A stretch of DNA of 64,000 nucleotides. Source: Tigriopus japonicus (taxonomy: Eukaryota; Arthropoda; Copepoda; Harpacticoida; Harpacticidae). The first letter of the stretch is position 1. Each line of letters begins with the position of its first letter. Shown piece by piece: positions 1-12,909 of this stretch. Both the position numbers and the translations under genes were made by a program. Under the pieces are notes generated by a model that was not told the origin of the DNA, did no database searches, and was given only the letters and a program-made list of their open reading frames with translations. Location: assembly GCA_010645155.1 (NCBI GenBank), contig JAAGOF010000220.1, positions 1,159,199-1,223,198 on the forward strand. The letters run 5' to 3'.

Positions 1-1826
1 GCCTTTTCACATCCACAGGCATAGAAAAAATTCAAAGATACGTAAATATGGTGCTCAAAGGACAAAAAATTGCAATTTTAAGCCCCATAAATCTTGAATC
101 GACAACTAAGACATTATAATTCCAAGGCCTAGTGAAATGTAAAGCGAGATTTTACTGAAAACTTTTTGAAAGCTGCCCAGGCTGTTTCCACCTAAATAAA
201 CTTAGATTTTTACAACTTATTTTCAAATTTTCTAGAAAGGGAACACGGAAAAAAACCTTTTTTCGTGATTCTTGGCTCGAAAAATTATTTTGGGGGAATT
301 TGAATGCTACCTGTGAACAAGGTCATTTTTTCCAAGGTGAAAGAACGAGTCCAAAAATTTTGGGTCCAACAACAAGAACGAAATATTTTTCGACTGAGGA
401 TATCAGACCGAAAAAGTATCCCAACCAAGCAATTTACTAATTCTAATTCGATGTACAAGTAAAACTAACAAAATAGGCTTACTATATCATGACAATAACA
501 GTACGAGAAAGTTGTAATCTTTAAACTTTTGTGGAACTTGGTAATCGTATTACTTAGCATTTCTGCCTCATTCTTCACTCCAAAATGATTCGTAACGGTT
601 TGCAAATGCAGTTTCCGTCAACGTGCTAAATATTAAAAAAACCTTAGTTAATTTTTCAATTGTGACTCCTTTTTCGTAATGAAGCACTGATAAGATTCTA
701 ATCGGGCATTGTTTTGAGACGACTTTACCTCCAACCTTGCAGGCATGCCTCTAATGTCTTGCCATACGCATTTGCATATTCATAAAACCAGCTCGTTCTT
801 TGGTTGTTTCCGCTTCAAGGAGCGGATTAGGTGCTCTACTGGCTAACAAACAGGGTTGGTTCACCTTCGGTCAAATTGCAAGCATAATATGTTGTCTCTT
901 GATTTTTTCTAATATTGGAGCAAACTTTAACCAAAATATAACATTAATGCAAGTCTTCATTACATATCTGATAACTACATGTCTTTGTTGAAATCAAGCG
1001 GACATCTTTACTTTGGCAGCAGGGGCAAAGAGCAATCAGATAACAAAAAAATTGAGAGACCTTTGACCCTTAAAGCACCCATCCTTAAGTTTTCATCTTT
1101 TTGATTTGTTTTTTCTTATTTTACTTGTTACCAATTGTTTTGTGTCAAAATCAATTTGAAGGCATTTGCGGGTTCTGCCAATATTTTATTGAAGGAAATG
1201 ACTTTTAGAACCTGACATTTCAGCAAGTTATGTTAAGACAGCCACAGCTTATGGGAAGCATTGCTTTTTCTGCTACCAGGGCATGTATTCTCAAATCATA
1301 CTTCATACTTGAAGCCTCACTTTCTTATTAGTAATTTGACAATTCAAGTACCAAGTATGAGTATGAACCCTTTAGTGAGAAATTTCTCAATGAATACATT
1401 TTATACATTATACTGGCACAATAAGAAAAAATGACCCCCAAAACCAACCCTGGCCATATGGTACAAATGCGTAGGCCTTACATTCTTGCGATATTCGAAA
1501 TGGGCTGGAAGCAATTTAAGGCACCTATGTCAATCGCCCGAGGTCCTGGTCGTCATCCACGAACATTTCTTGAATGTCGAACACAAAGTTATCGCCAAAA
1601 GGCGGAGACCCACCGACATACACACTCACACACCGTTATCCCCTGCGTCTTGACCGGTTTGACATGCCACATCCTACTATTATGTTCGGGTGTGTGAGTC
1701 CTGATTTAGTTCTGGACTCTCATTGGGGTCAGGTGGAAACAATTTTTCACTCACTAACTTTCGTGTTTGACTGGGTGAGATTGTGATTAAGTGGCATGCT
1801 ATCGAATCCAGGATCAATTGGCAAAT
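1..1826. other. No gene recognised upstream of first gene
   Basis: AT-rich sequence with only short ORFs that resemble no family I know. It should hold the promoter and 5' UTR of the channel-thioredoxin gene. An in-frame TAA at 1788-1790 shows that coding on that exon cannot begin further upstream. Confidence 0.5.
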
Positions 1827-4800
1827 ATGGATATCGGCCGAGACGTTCTAACTCGAACCCTTTTGGGATCCACGGATTCCGAGAAAGTGTTTACTCCATG
1901 GTGGATCACAGCACATCATTATTTGGTCTACACTATTGTTATTTTAGGTGAGCAAACGTGTCTCTACCGGACAAGCGATATAAAAATCAACTATGATTTT
2001 ACATTCGACGTTGCTGATTCATCAAAAAACGGCACGTTTTGGAAAAAATATAGGAACGCAAGTGGGCAAAAGACTGCCAGTTTAAGAAGTGTTGTAAAAA
2101 TGGCAATATATCCTTTCACTGAGAAATTTTAGTTTTCAATTATCCTTATGAAAGGTGGGCAATCAATGTCAAGGCTTACTTAATTGGTGTCTTGATTTGG
2201 TGTCTCATCAAGCAGAGCAGGGGTGCATATTTCAGGTAAATAAAGCATACCTTTCAGGCCCAAATAGTGGTAAATAAGTAATTGGATGGCAAATAAAATG
2301 ACAAATAGGCACGAAAAATTGCCAATAATGTGGCAAAACGAGCCACTAAATTGAAAACGCCTAAAGTTTGGCAAATAAGCATAACGTTTCACCTCTGTTG
2401 GGGGATGAAAACGAAATAGACTTACACAGGATTGCTTCAAGCGAGCGTTTTGAATCATTCCACTAGGGCAAGGATGACTCAACGAAGGATATATTACAGA
2501 ATACTACTTAAGGCCAAGTTACTTCAATGAAAATTCAACGGAACATTTACTGCTTTGAAATAACCTCTCATTTTAGTACAATGACAGGCCTTAAGCTGTA
2601 TTTCTGTAATTCGTTCTGAGAAATTAAGATGTCCTTGACTAGGGCAGGGACCACTGTAAGTCAGGACGAATTTCAAAAATACACACTGGGTCCGATCATT
2701 GTACTAAAATGTGAGGTTTTTGCAACAAATATATTGTTCCGTTTAATTTTCATTGTACTAATCGGACCCAGTGTGTATTTTGAAAGTAATCCTGGCTTGA
2801 GCCATCCATGACTAGGGGTACAACAGGGCCGTTGGCTTTGCTGAGTTGCTCTGCCCATTTTGGCGAATAAAAGTTTTTCCCTATTTAAGCGCCCATTTGT
2901 TGAATCTAGAGCCATGGAAACGATCAATATTTTACGTCTTGATGCCTCTGCTTTCACGCGGTTGAAAATATGCTCAGTTTATTTGCCAGAAAATGAGACA
3001 TATAAAATCATATAATAGCAGAAAGACACATTAACAACGATTGCATTTCCCTGTATGCGTAATATTTTGAAATATTGATATGATTCTTTGGAATCCACTG
3101 AACAAATCAATATCTTGGAAAGATTGTTTGAATCAATGTTAAATCCTAAGTTTTGCAACAGCAAAAAAACTTGTTTCATTGCTTTTTACTTGATCATCCT
3201 AAAGCATTAATTTTGCGTACTATTGACCCATTACCAGGCAAGGTATTTTTGCGTGAAATATCGATCGTTTCCAAGGAGGCTGAGAAATTTTTGTACTTTT
3301 GAGGGAAGTTCTAGTTTCAAAATTATATTTTGAACTTGTTAAAAACTTTCTGTTTCCAATCAAACATTCTTGATGAAATCCTGATGCAATTTGTGCATTT
3401 CAGATCCATGCCTCACAATGTATTCTTAATCTTGGGTGTGACAAGATCAATGCATCCCCTGACTAAAGAACCTCATTGCATGCAACCAACATATATCAAA
3501 CCTTACGAAACTCAATTATGTTAATGGGAGGAACTGACAAATAATGTAGATTGCTGGCTTAGGTTTGATTGTATACTAAGGTCGCTATTTCTAAAAAGGT
3601 CCTTATAAACTTAAAGGCATTAAGCTAAGGAAATGTCAGTGTAATGGGACGCTATGGGTGACTTTTTAAGTTCAAAGACGAGGTTTTTTTACTCTTTATC
3701 CGACAACTATTTGCACTTTCAAACTTTTTCTGCATTTCATTTTGCATTTTGGGCACATTTTTTCCACGACTTTTGGTAACTAAAAGGCTTTGTTTATTTG
3801 CACTTTTTGCCCGTCTCTAATAATATTTAACCCAACCATACATGGTTTTCATAAAATTGACATGATGGACTTATCATTTGTCTTTATTTTCTTTTTATCA
3901 AATGCTTTTGAGTAGGCTTAGTGGCCGTTCCAATCAACAGCATGTTGGCAGTTCATGGAAATTGTGCCTACAAATATGATTCAACGGACAACTATGTTCT
4001 ACCACATCAATTGTGCCAAATTGATCCTCAAACAGGCCAACTAATTTTGGAAACCAAATTTTGCACAAGTGACCTCAGGTATGTTAATTCATTTAAAAAA
4101 TATTTAATATTGGTGATTCAAAGGTTAAGTTCTTTTTTCTAGGGAGACTTTGAAAAATGCTTTCGGTGTGACATCATTCACCGTCGGCGATGTCTTTGAA
4201 GTCCACAATGTAACTGACATAAAGAAATCCTTGGAAACGTTAAAAGAAGCTCAGGTAACCATCAAGACTAATGACAAGAATGATGATGTCTTCAATTTAC
4301 ACAGAACAAATCAACAATATACGTTTCATTACGAATGAGACCTTGTTTTAGATAGCTGATACACCGCTTAATTGCTTGAACCTGTGATCTAGCCCAAGGC
4401 GTTCGTTCTCTGTCAACTAGGACTTTCAAACCAGATTGGCTGGAGCATACGGAAAAGCAGCGAAGCAGTTAAATGGATAAACCATTAAAATATCAACTGA
4501 CGTGTTTCAATTTTCGATTCAATCAGACGCCTTAGTCAAAATTTTAGAGCTCATTCAGACTCCATCGAATGGGATCTGGCTTTTCCAGTATCGGGTCATG
4601 GTCGGTTCGGCGACTTTTCGGATGGAATCGGTTTTTTTATGAGGGGGGCTGATTTTTTAATACCGTTACAAAGAATGGGATTCCCTGTAAAGAGAGTTAA
4701 TGATTAATTTAGATTATATGATTACCGTTTATTCGGAATTTGATCTACCAATGAGTTACTGTTGGCAGATTTGTACAACCCTTGAATAGTGGGTTGGTCA

Positions 4801-7800
4801 GGAATAAGGATTTCTCCCGACAGCTTCAATCCGATCCCCAACAGGATTCGAACCTACGCCGTCTGGGGAAGCACTTACACTCGGCACTTTTTTTAAGAAC
4901 GCGCTAGTACGCGTGGCCACTCTGAATAGTATTCAAAAATTTGTCTAATCCTGCCTTAAATGCTGTTAGAGGATCAGCTCCTACATATTCCCGACGAAGG
5001 CAAATAGGCAACAAATTGAACAATGAAGGAGCCCGATAAAGAAGAGAGGCGGACTTCATTGAACGAACTAGTCTCGATTCCCTTGGATTTGGAGGTGCTC
5101 TCAGAACGCATGTAAAGCCTCTACGATCATTACAACTGATCTCAAATCTTGGGTTAGGACAGAGCCCATGAATGCTCTTGAATATATATAGTATCAGATA
5201 CCTTTCATACCTTCTCTGAATACTGTTCAATCCTAAATTCCACTTTAATATAAAGGCTTCTTAGCCTAATCTAAGTCTTTGTATTGGCATATTTTTTTGG
5301 ATAGTTTCGTTAAAAACTGTTGTTTTGTTTTGCATGAACGCTTGAATATTATGTTTAAACTAAATTATGTACTCAAAATCAAATCGAACACAACATTTTT
5401 TTGAATTTAGGAGGAGAATTTACGATTTTATTGTGCAAGAGGCTCCATCAAAAATAAATTTCGGCGTTCTTTGAATGCCAATCTTTTTCTCAGTATCTGC
5501 GTGTAAATGGTCGAGAGCACAGGGTGTCAATCGAGGCTTGATTTTTTGGCAAAAATTGCAAGGGAGACGTGTCAAAATATTCAAGAACAAAAAATCCTTA
5601 ATATCTTACAACAACCTAATTAGCTATTGGCCTAGTAAATTAGAGGCCACAATTATGTGATAAGTGAGCATAAACGTTTGTACGTGTGCAAGGTTCAATT
5701 CAAGTTCAGCTCGTCAGTACGACTGGGCTCATTGTAATAAAATTGAGATCATCTCTGGCTGATGATACGATTGATAACCTTTTGTTTTTGCGATCCTTCC
5801 TTCTGCGTAAGAATTACAGTATAATAAAACGGCGTCTCTCTTTTATTTTGGTCTATTGAATTTTCCGAAATTACTCGTTTCAGTTGCATAAATATTAATC
5901 GATTATTGATTAATCGATATTTTTCCTTAATCGGATTAACTGATTAATCGAAAATCGCCCCTAGTTTGAGTGTGATTTGTGAAAGGCACCTTTGACTTCC
6001 CTTCACATTCCTTTCTACTTGAAAAGTTTGATGCCGGCCTAATATTTAATGATGCCGGGCAGGAACTGGCATCAAGCCTAAAAAAGCTCGAAATGACCCA
6101 TCAGTGAAAACCAATTAATGCTGGCATTAACACATGTAACGGAGGGTCAATGTGAAAACGCACGTCATTATTCAAATGCAATAAAACAAATATGCACTAG
6201 CAAAATACATTTTTCAGAACATAACTTCCAACATAAGGAAACATGAGACGTCAACAATCAATCTAAGGGGTAGGATAAAGTGATGGCATATGAATAAAAG
6301 CCACTTTCTGCCACCAGGCAGAAATTGGTGGCAGAAAATGGCATTTATTCGTGCAAAAAATGTGGCAGAAAGTGGCAGAAATTATTTTTCCTAGAAACTC
6401 ATATAAACCAATATATTCAATACTTAAAGGGATAAAATTTGGCACTTTTGATGTCTAACTATGGCCTTACCATCCCTACAAAAGCTCATTGCATCGAAGA
6501 AGGAAGACACAAGTTCGTGAAATCGATCGCCTCGATTCGTTTTTGAATTTCCCTCGAAGTCAGGGTGGTCAAATTAAGCACTCTGATTTCGTCTTAAATA
6601 TGTACCGAGAGTTAGAACTTGAATGCGATTTAATGATGTAATTCTCGTGCACTATGTGAACACAATATTTTAGAATTGTAGGTTTTTAAAATGTTTAAAT
6701 ATCGTAGATGCAAAATGTTTTCAAAATTTAAATACTATAGCCTAGGGTACATTTTTCAAATCCAATTACAACACAGTCATACAAAGACCATTTGAAGAAA
6801 ATACATGTTATTTTTATGTCAAGTTTGTTTACTCAAATATAAATAAAATTACACACTGACTTTCTAAGCTTTTACAATTGCAATGTTTGATGTATAAATT
6901 ACGAATTAACATTACGTTTAATCAAAGGCTGATTTGCAGATGCTTGCTTGCTATAAACCGAATTAGTTTAAAATGCATGACTATAAAACCAAAATAATAA
7001 AATTCGAAATTTAGTCCAAAACAAATAATTTTCGTTTTCTTTTAAAAAAATGATATTTGGGCTTTACAAACAGTTGTAACAAATACTTCCTGGGACGCAA
7101 ATCATTAATTTATTCGTTTCATTAATTATGCTATTAATTAAAAAACATATGATATCATCAAGCATTCTAGAAAATAAGGATAATCTTATCCTTATATCTG
7201 ATTTCAACACAATTTATTATTTAAGTGATTTAAGGGTGCAAGATAAATATTTTTTGCAATACCCGTATGATAATTATATAACCAATTTGAAATATGATAA
7301 AGTATATCAAAGGAGTTTTTCATTTCTTCGCAAGCGAGTTTCGTCATAATTTTGATTGAAGTTCTTATCTCAGTCTGAATTATTATCACTAGGATTATCA
7401 TAGGATTAATTATTATCACTTCAGACGAATAAACTTCGTCTTTTCTCATTTGTTTTCGTCTATTTTACCTTTATTCGTCGCAATTTTTTTCCCGTCTAAA
7501 AACATTTTTCTCCCGTTGAACTTTATTCGTATTTTTTATCTTCTCGAGCAATTTCATTCGTCTTTTCTTATTTAATAGGCCAAAAACTTGAATTTTCTTG
7601 CATTTCAAGCTCTTTAGGCGTTGCTTTCAATTTTCCAAGCAAAAAATAACTTTGAAGAAAGTTCAACGCCAAAGCTTAAGGCAAAGTAATAATTTGATTG
7701 TCAGTTGCGGTTTTGCACCAACAAAATACAATCCACACTTATAAATCAACTTGTACTCGTGGTTTTGCCCAACAGACACAGAAAGAAAAGATTACTTTTG

Positions 7801-10800
7801 GGTTGAAAAAACTTTCTGGCCATGAGAAAAATTAATGTATCTGCAAATCTGACTTCAGTTCTACTGAAAACGCTCCTTAAAAAGAGGCATTTTTGAACTC
7901 TTGGTTTTCATTTGACAAATACATGTACTACCGAAAATTTCTTGCCCATTAATTACTTCCGTTTTTTAATTTTTAGATTTCGCCGTTTTTGCACAAGCAG
8001 GCAGATTTTCCACGTCAATAGAGACATACATTTCGTCTATTTTGTTAACGTTTTTTTTTCGTCTGTATGGCCACTTAATATGTCTTCTTTCTTATCAATA
8101 GTTTCATTCGCCTTTTTGGGAAATTGATTCGATTTTATGTCTTACAAGTAAGGTTTTTGTTTTCGTTTTTTTGTCTAACGGGATCTTTCATTCGTCTTTT
8201 TTCGTCTTATCAGATAATTCTATTCGTCGCTTTTTGTTTAACTTTGACACTTTTATTCATCTTAACTTCCTGTCCCTAATTATCTTTATATGGGACGTTA
8301 AAAGAATGATGGATTTTTAACCAGGAAATATCCTGTGAAAAGACAATTAAGCAGCTACCTTGAGATATAGACTAAGTAATGACATTAATACATGTGTTGA
8401 AGTGTTCAAATGTTTTCAAATGCAATGTGTTATTCTAATTATTTTAGCACCAATGTTTTCATATTAATTTTGAGTTGATATTTGTTACTTTAAAGTATTT
8501 GTGTAAATTTTAATTACTTTTGACTCTTTTAATCTCATTCTACAAACTCAGATTTGAAGTTGAACATCAATCTATACATACTTTGTCCATTAGCGTCCAT
8601 TCTCTACCATTTTCTGCCATTTTCTGCCACTTTTTGCCATTTTCTGCCACTTTTTGCCATTTTCTGCCACTTTTTGCCATTTTCTGCCACTTTTTGCCAT
8701 TTTCTGCCACCAAGTAGCAGAAAATGGCAGAAATTCAGTAAAATTCAAAATTTGCCATCCCTGGTAGGATACCATACTCTTATGTCTTCAATCAATTTCC
8801 AAATAGAAGCGTTTCCTATGTGTTCATGGATCTCTCGCCACATGAATTCATGAAGGGGTCTGGGCCCACCACCGTGGTGGATTGAACTCCATTCATAGTC
8901 TTGAACCTGCCTAGCCTCAACTAAAGATGATTAGTATGACATTGAGGCTCAACTAAAGTCTCGAACCTTAACGTCCAGAAAATTTAGAAGTGTAGTTTTA
9001 TATTTTATACTAAATCTGCACAAAACATGAAATACCCCAAAAATGTTTCCTTTTTCAGGCTATCAAACCCAAGACCAATTTCCGTCAGTGTCTTATATAC
9101 CAGGATCCTAAACTTTTCGGGTTTCATGTTTATTGGCATTGCGTCAATAGGTTGAGTGCTTTGGCTCTGTATTTTCCTTACTTGGTTTTAACTCTGGCAT
9201 TGATGCTTGTGGTCTTGGAACGTCTTTTAACGAGGTTGGTACTTTCCTTTTAAATGGGGTTCCAGATTTCAAGCAAAGAAGATTTTCAACTCTAAAACAG
9301 ATTAACTTTCTATTTTTCGTTTGAAAAAATAAATATAAAAAATAAAAAATAATAATAATAAATAAATATTCTCCAAATTTATGAAGCTTGGCATTTTAGG
9401 CCTCAACTTGGAAAAAGGACTAGCTTTTTGAAAACACTTCACCAAAAATATTCAAAAATTAAGAGAGAAATGAAAAAAAAACTAAAAACGAAACACTTGG
9501 GCAATTGGAGACCAATTTTTGCCACTTGGTCTACATTCTACAACCTAAGCCTTTTCCACTTTTTAATATTTGGGCCTAAAAGGCTTAGTCGATTTGCCAG
9601 AAATTTGCATCCCTACGCACAAACAATTCCCATTTAGTTACGAAGTTGACTCTTCCCAAATTTATTCTCAGATATTTGTGGACTGGTCAACGAATCGAAA
9701 AGTTCTACGAGCTTTTGGTGAAAGATGTTCTCAGCAATGGCGATATTGAGATCCTGGATACCAAAGACAAGAAACAAAAGTGTCAACAGATCTTGTACGA
9801 TTTCAAGAACTCCTCGTTCTTTTGCAAAGCCTACATCATTCAGACTCTTGTGAAGCTTTCCATTTGCATTTCCGTCCTACTTTGGAGTCTCCTGGATCAA
9901 TGCAACTTGTTGAGAGAGAGTTTTCATACTGAATTTGAGTGCAAGGTGAGTTCAAGGATTCCATTGAAGGTTCTTTTTCATCTTGATGTTCCCAAATCAT
10001 CCCTTTAGGTTTTTGACTATACTCACAGTTGTTCCATTCCTTCAAATGGGATGAACATGATCATTTTCGACCTGTGCAATGTGGTTCTGTTCCTCATCGT
10101 GATTGATGCGTTTTTCAACTTGTTCTGGCATTATCGTTTCTATGGTCAAAGGCACACCTTCATTCAAACTAAACTTGGAACTCTCATTGAGAGCTACCGA
10201 AAATCCCAAGGTTCAGAAGAAAGGCTCCAGGCCTATTTTGAGTCACCAGACCTTCAAATGCTGCTCAATCTTCTGGCTGAGAAAGAGGGAATCTGGGCAG
10301 CGCTTCTCATTTTATGTCTCTTTGACAATGATTTCAGGAGCGAGTTCAAAGTAAGTTAAAAACTCGAGACAAATGTTATTACTTCCAAACATTCTTTTTC
10401 TACATTCATTCGTCTCATTGGGTACGCTCCAAAGGGCATTGACATTGGTTTAAATCTTTTTTCATCCTTCAGGTTAAGGATACCAAGATCACATCCACAA
10501 CGTCTGCCACCAGTTCCAGTAGAAAAAATATTACCCTAGCTTGGAACGAGCCTTCGGCGGCCTTCTTTATTGGCGAAAACGTCACTACTGAGCATCTAAT
10601 GTACGTTTTGGAGATCGACCCTCCCATTGACAAAGGAGACTCCAGAGGCAATGTGACAATGATGCCTGCATGCACAGTTGATGGGAGTTGCGTCTTTAAC
10701 CAAGTCAAACAGGAGCCTTCCCCGCCCATTCCACCTCCCCCAATACAAGGGGCATTTGCCCTGGGATCTTCTATTGTCAGAATGCACACTGGCAATGATA

Positions 10801-12909
10801 CCACCACAACACCCAGGTAATTATTTCATCCTTTTCCTTGACACTACGACCATTCTCTATGGGCCCACTTTTGTTCTAATTTTCTAGGCTCCCGTTGTCC
10901 CGGACAAGTTCAGAGAGTAGTAGGACTACTTCAAAAGATAGCTTATTCTCTGATCGTTCCTACAAATCTGACAAAGAGGTGTCGATTGTGGACGGCGTCC
11001 ACAGTCCGCCTAAATTTACCGAACAACTCTCCAATCGACCTTTGAACCTGAGGCGCAAAACTGCCATGATTTTGGGACGAAAACGATCCGCAGAGAAAGC
11101 TCGGAATTTCAGGTGAACATTCTAGCTTCCATCATAAGCAAACCGAGAGGGCCTGACTTGCAGCTTTGACCTTAGGAGCTCTTTCAATGGCCTGAGATCG
11201 GACACGGAGTACGTTATCACTCTCAGTTTTGTCTTATCCGGTCGGAAATTGGGATCAGAATCCTTCACCATCTTGAGCCACGACAATCCAAATCGCAAGA
11301 TTTCTTCCACCTATTCAGCTTATTCGAATGCCTCAGCCCCGCCCACTCCAAAGCAATCAATTTGTGCCACTGAGAATCCCATGTTTTCGCGCCCTTTGCC
11401 TCATGAACCGGTTGCGCGGAAAATTAGTTTGCCGTCTCACCAAATCTCGTACAAAAGAATTTTCCATACAAGTGAGGATGTCAAATCCGCCCTTAGAGAT
11501 GATATTGGTTCCAAACTTGTGGTTCTCGAATTCGTGGCAAGTTGGTGTGGGTTGTGTTCCATGATCAAACCTAAAATGGAGGTGAGTTGTAATTAGTGAT
11601 GTGAAATCTGGGCTTGGGCAAGTTTTTTCACGGCAGGTTGCAAGGTAGGGTCACCTAATGGAGATTTTGTGCTTTGCTAACTAACTCAAGTAAACACAAA
11701 TTTGAGGTAAATTTGCAACCCTGATCCAAAGTTACAAAAGTCAGGGGCGCGTTTCAGTGCTTCTTAATGAAAAACCGGTTTATGAAGATAGGTAGGCAGA
11801 AGGGAATTCCATTTCACTGAAGGTAAATTGGCGACCCCTGTGTACGATGTCACGAAAAAAAGCTTGCCCAAGCGCCCAGGTCACATCACTAGTTGTAATT
11901 CCTTTATGTATCTTGGCTGGCCATCACATAGGAAAAAAGGTACAGGTGGTCTAGTCCTTTTTTGCAATAATTCTAACAGGGCACATTGACCAAAGAATAG
12001 CCATGCCGTTAATATAAACGGTATATACAAATATGGTATAGAATTGACTTATCTAAGCCAAAGACGGACCAATTGCAATTCTTGTTGAAATCCCGAACAA
12101 ATTATTCCTTCAAATGAAAATGTTTCTTTTTCTACGGCTAGAATCTCAAACACGTCAAATAATTTTGCCACACATTTCACTTTCGCTAAATAATTCTCTA
12201 CATTTGCGATATTGATAGATGAAATATTCTGTAAAAATGAAGAGCAATTCCAAATAGAGAATAATTCCAAATTAAATGACCAACATAAGGAGTATGCTCC
12301 TTACCGACTTTGCTACGATTATACAAGGATGACTTAACGAAGGTTATATTACAGAATACCACTTAAGGCCGAGTTACTACAATGAAAATTCAACGGAACA
12401 TTTACTGCTTTGAAATAACCTCTCATTTTACTACAATGCCAGGCCTTTAGGTGTATTTCTGTAATTCGTCCTGAGAGATTATACCACCTTTCAAGAAAAA
12501 TCCTGTTCTTGCATGAACATCTGTAATTTCAAATAAAATAGTGCACCTTATCGAGAACTGAAAAGAAATCATTACAATTGTGCAATAAAGGACATGTGAA
12601 AAGTCCCTGATCTATTTAGCTTTCCCTCTTGGATACATGACAAATGCCCATCTTTTCCAGTTATTGGCAGAGGAATATAGTGCCGGTGGTTTGGTGGATT
12701 TCTTCCAAGTTGACATCGACGAATGTCCCGAGATCTCAACCGAATTTGGAGTCGAGGTTCTCCCTTCGATTGTCTTGATTCATCACGGGGAAATTTTGGA
12801 GAGCTTCATCGGCCAAAAAACGGATCGAGTGGAGGAAGAAATCAGAAACTTTTTCGATCACAAACAACCAGCCAATCCCGTGGAACCAGAAGATCCCAAG
12901 GGCAGATGA
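1827..12909 (+). CDS. LRRC8-like channel domain fused to FN3-like segment and thioredoxin domain
   Basis: Ten exons: 1827-1947, 3916-4078, 4143-4254, 9059-9234, 9672-9945, 10009-10350, 10473-10816, 10888-11112, 11164-11581, 12661-12909. All introns are GT-AG and in phase, giving 807 residues. Residues 1-396 resemble the pannexin-like membrane part of LRRC8 volume-regulated anion channels: a PWW motif before helix 1 (about 27-48), a YFPYLVL motif in helix 2 (about 162-187), helix 3 after KAYIIQT (about 245-270), a CysHis-type extracellular turn, helix 4 (about 298-325), then an LRRC8-like cytosolic helical stretch. The leucine-rich repeats that normally follow are absent. Residues about 397-615 begin and end like an FN3 domain (ITLAW, then DTEYVITLSF), with a long Ser/Pro/basic insert. 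Residues about 684-800 are a thioredoxin fold with WCGLC at about 713-717 and a cis-Pro-type LPS turn. By LRRC8 topology the thioredoxin domain would be cytosolic. The family match is firm by motif; channel function is inferred. Confidence 0.8.
2468..2627 (+). repeat. Dispersed repeat, copy 1
   Basis: About 160 bases in intron 1 of the channel-thioredoxin gene are nearly identical, in the same orientation, to 12324-12482 in the last intron of the same gene. Shared landmarks are AAGGATGACT, ACTTAAGGCC, TTCAACGGAACATTTACTGC and CTGTAATTCGT. No terminal inverted repeats or coding capacity are evident. Confidence 0.7.
2671..2786. repeat. Short foldback element
   Basis: Two arms of about 25-30 bases containing ACACACTGGGTCCGAT are inverted relative to each other (2671-2705 and 2752-2786) around an AT-rich loop. 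It looks like a small MITE or a solo hairpin; no clear target duplication was identified. Confidence 0.55.
4640..5262 (-). mobile_element. 3' end of a CR1/jockey-like non-LTR retrotransposon
   Basis: On the minus strand, 5230-4904 encodes about 108 residues with the pattern typical of the C-terminus of CR1/jockey-type reverse transcriptase proteins: an IQRRYERY start, IHGLCPNP, DRRG, and a FNLLP segment followed by LDKFL. The endonuclease and polymerase core are missing. The following 3' sequence includes GGTTCGAATCCTGTTGGGG and a TTACAGGGAATCCCATTC motif. Related tails lie at about 39100-39232, 61384-61440 and 62160-62412. It is a 5'-truncated, inactive copy in a 4.8-kb intron, antisense to the host gene. 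Confidence 0.7.
6278..8763. mobile_element. hAT-type non-autonomous element, family A, long copy
   Basis: A 2,486-bp insertion in intron 3 of the channel-thioredoxin gene. Its ends are AAGTGATGGCA and TGCCATCCCTG, imperfect inverted repeats of the CAGTG class, flanked by an exact 8-bp duplication GTAGGATA (6270-6277 and 8764-8771). Subterminal regions are built of repeated TTTTCTGCCA and its complement. The middle (about 7430-8280) is a pyrimidine-rich tract full of TTCGTCTTT. No transposase ORF is seen. The left third is closely similar to the copy at 28634. Confidence 0.85.
8621..8710 (+). repeat. 20-bp tandem repeat, 4.5 copies
   Basis: Four exact copies of TTTCTGCCACTTTTTGCCAT plus a half copy, inside the right subterminal region of the 6278-8763 element. 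Confidence 0.95.
11594..11891. mobile_element. hAT MITE, family B
   Basis: A 298-bp element in the last intron of the channel-thioredoxin gene. Ends TAGTGATGTGA and TCACATCACTA are inverted repeats, continuing imperfectly through the AAGCTTGCCCAA region. The flanks carry an exact 8-bp duplication GTTGTAAT (11586-11593 and 11892-11899). Most of its length matches the element at 62481-62777. Confidence 0.9.
12324..12482 (+). repeat. Dispersed repeat, copy 2
   Basis: Partner of the repeat at 2468-2627, same orientation, in the intron just before the last exon of the same gene. Confidence 0.7.

Noticed and set aside
4904..5230. Independent host gene
   Set aside because: The pattern is that of a non-LTR retrotransposon C-terminus lacking the rest of the protein.
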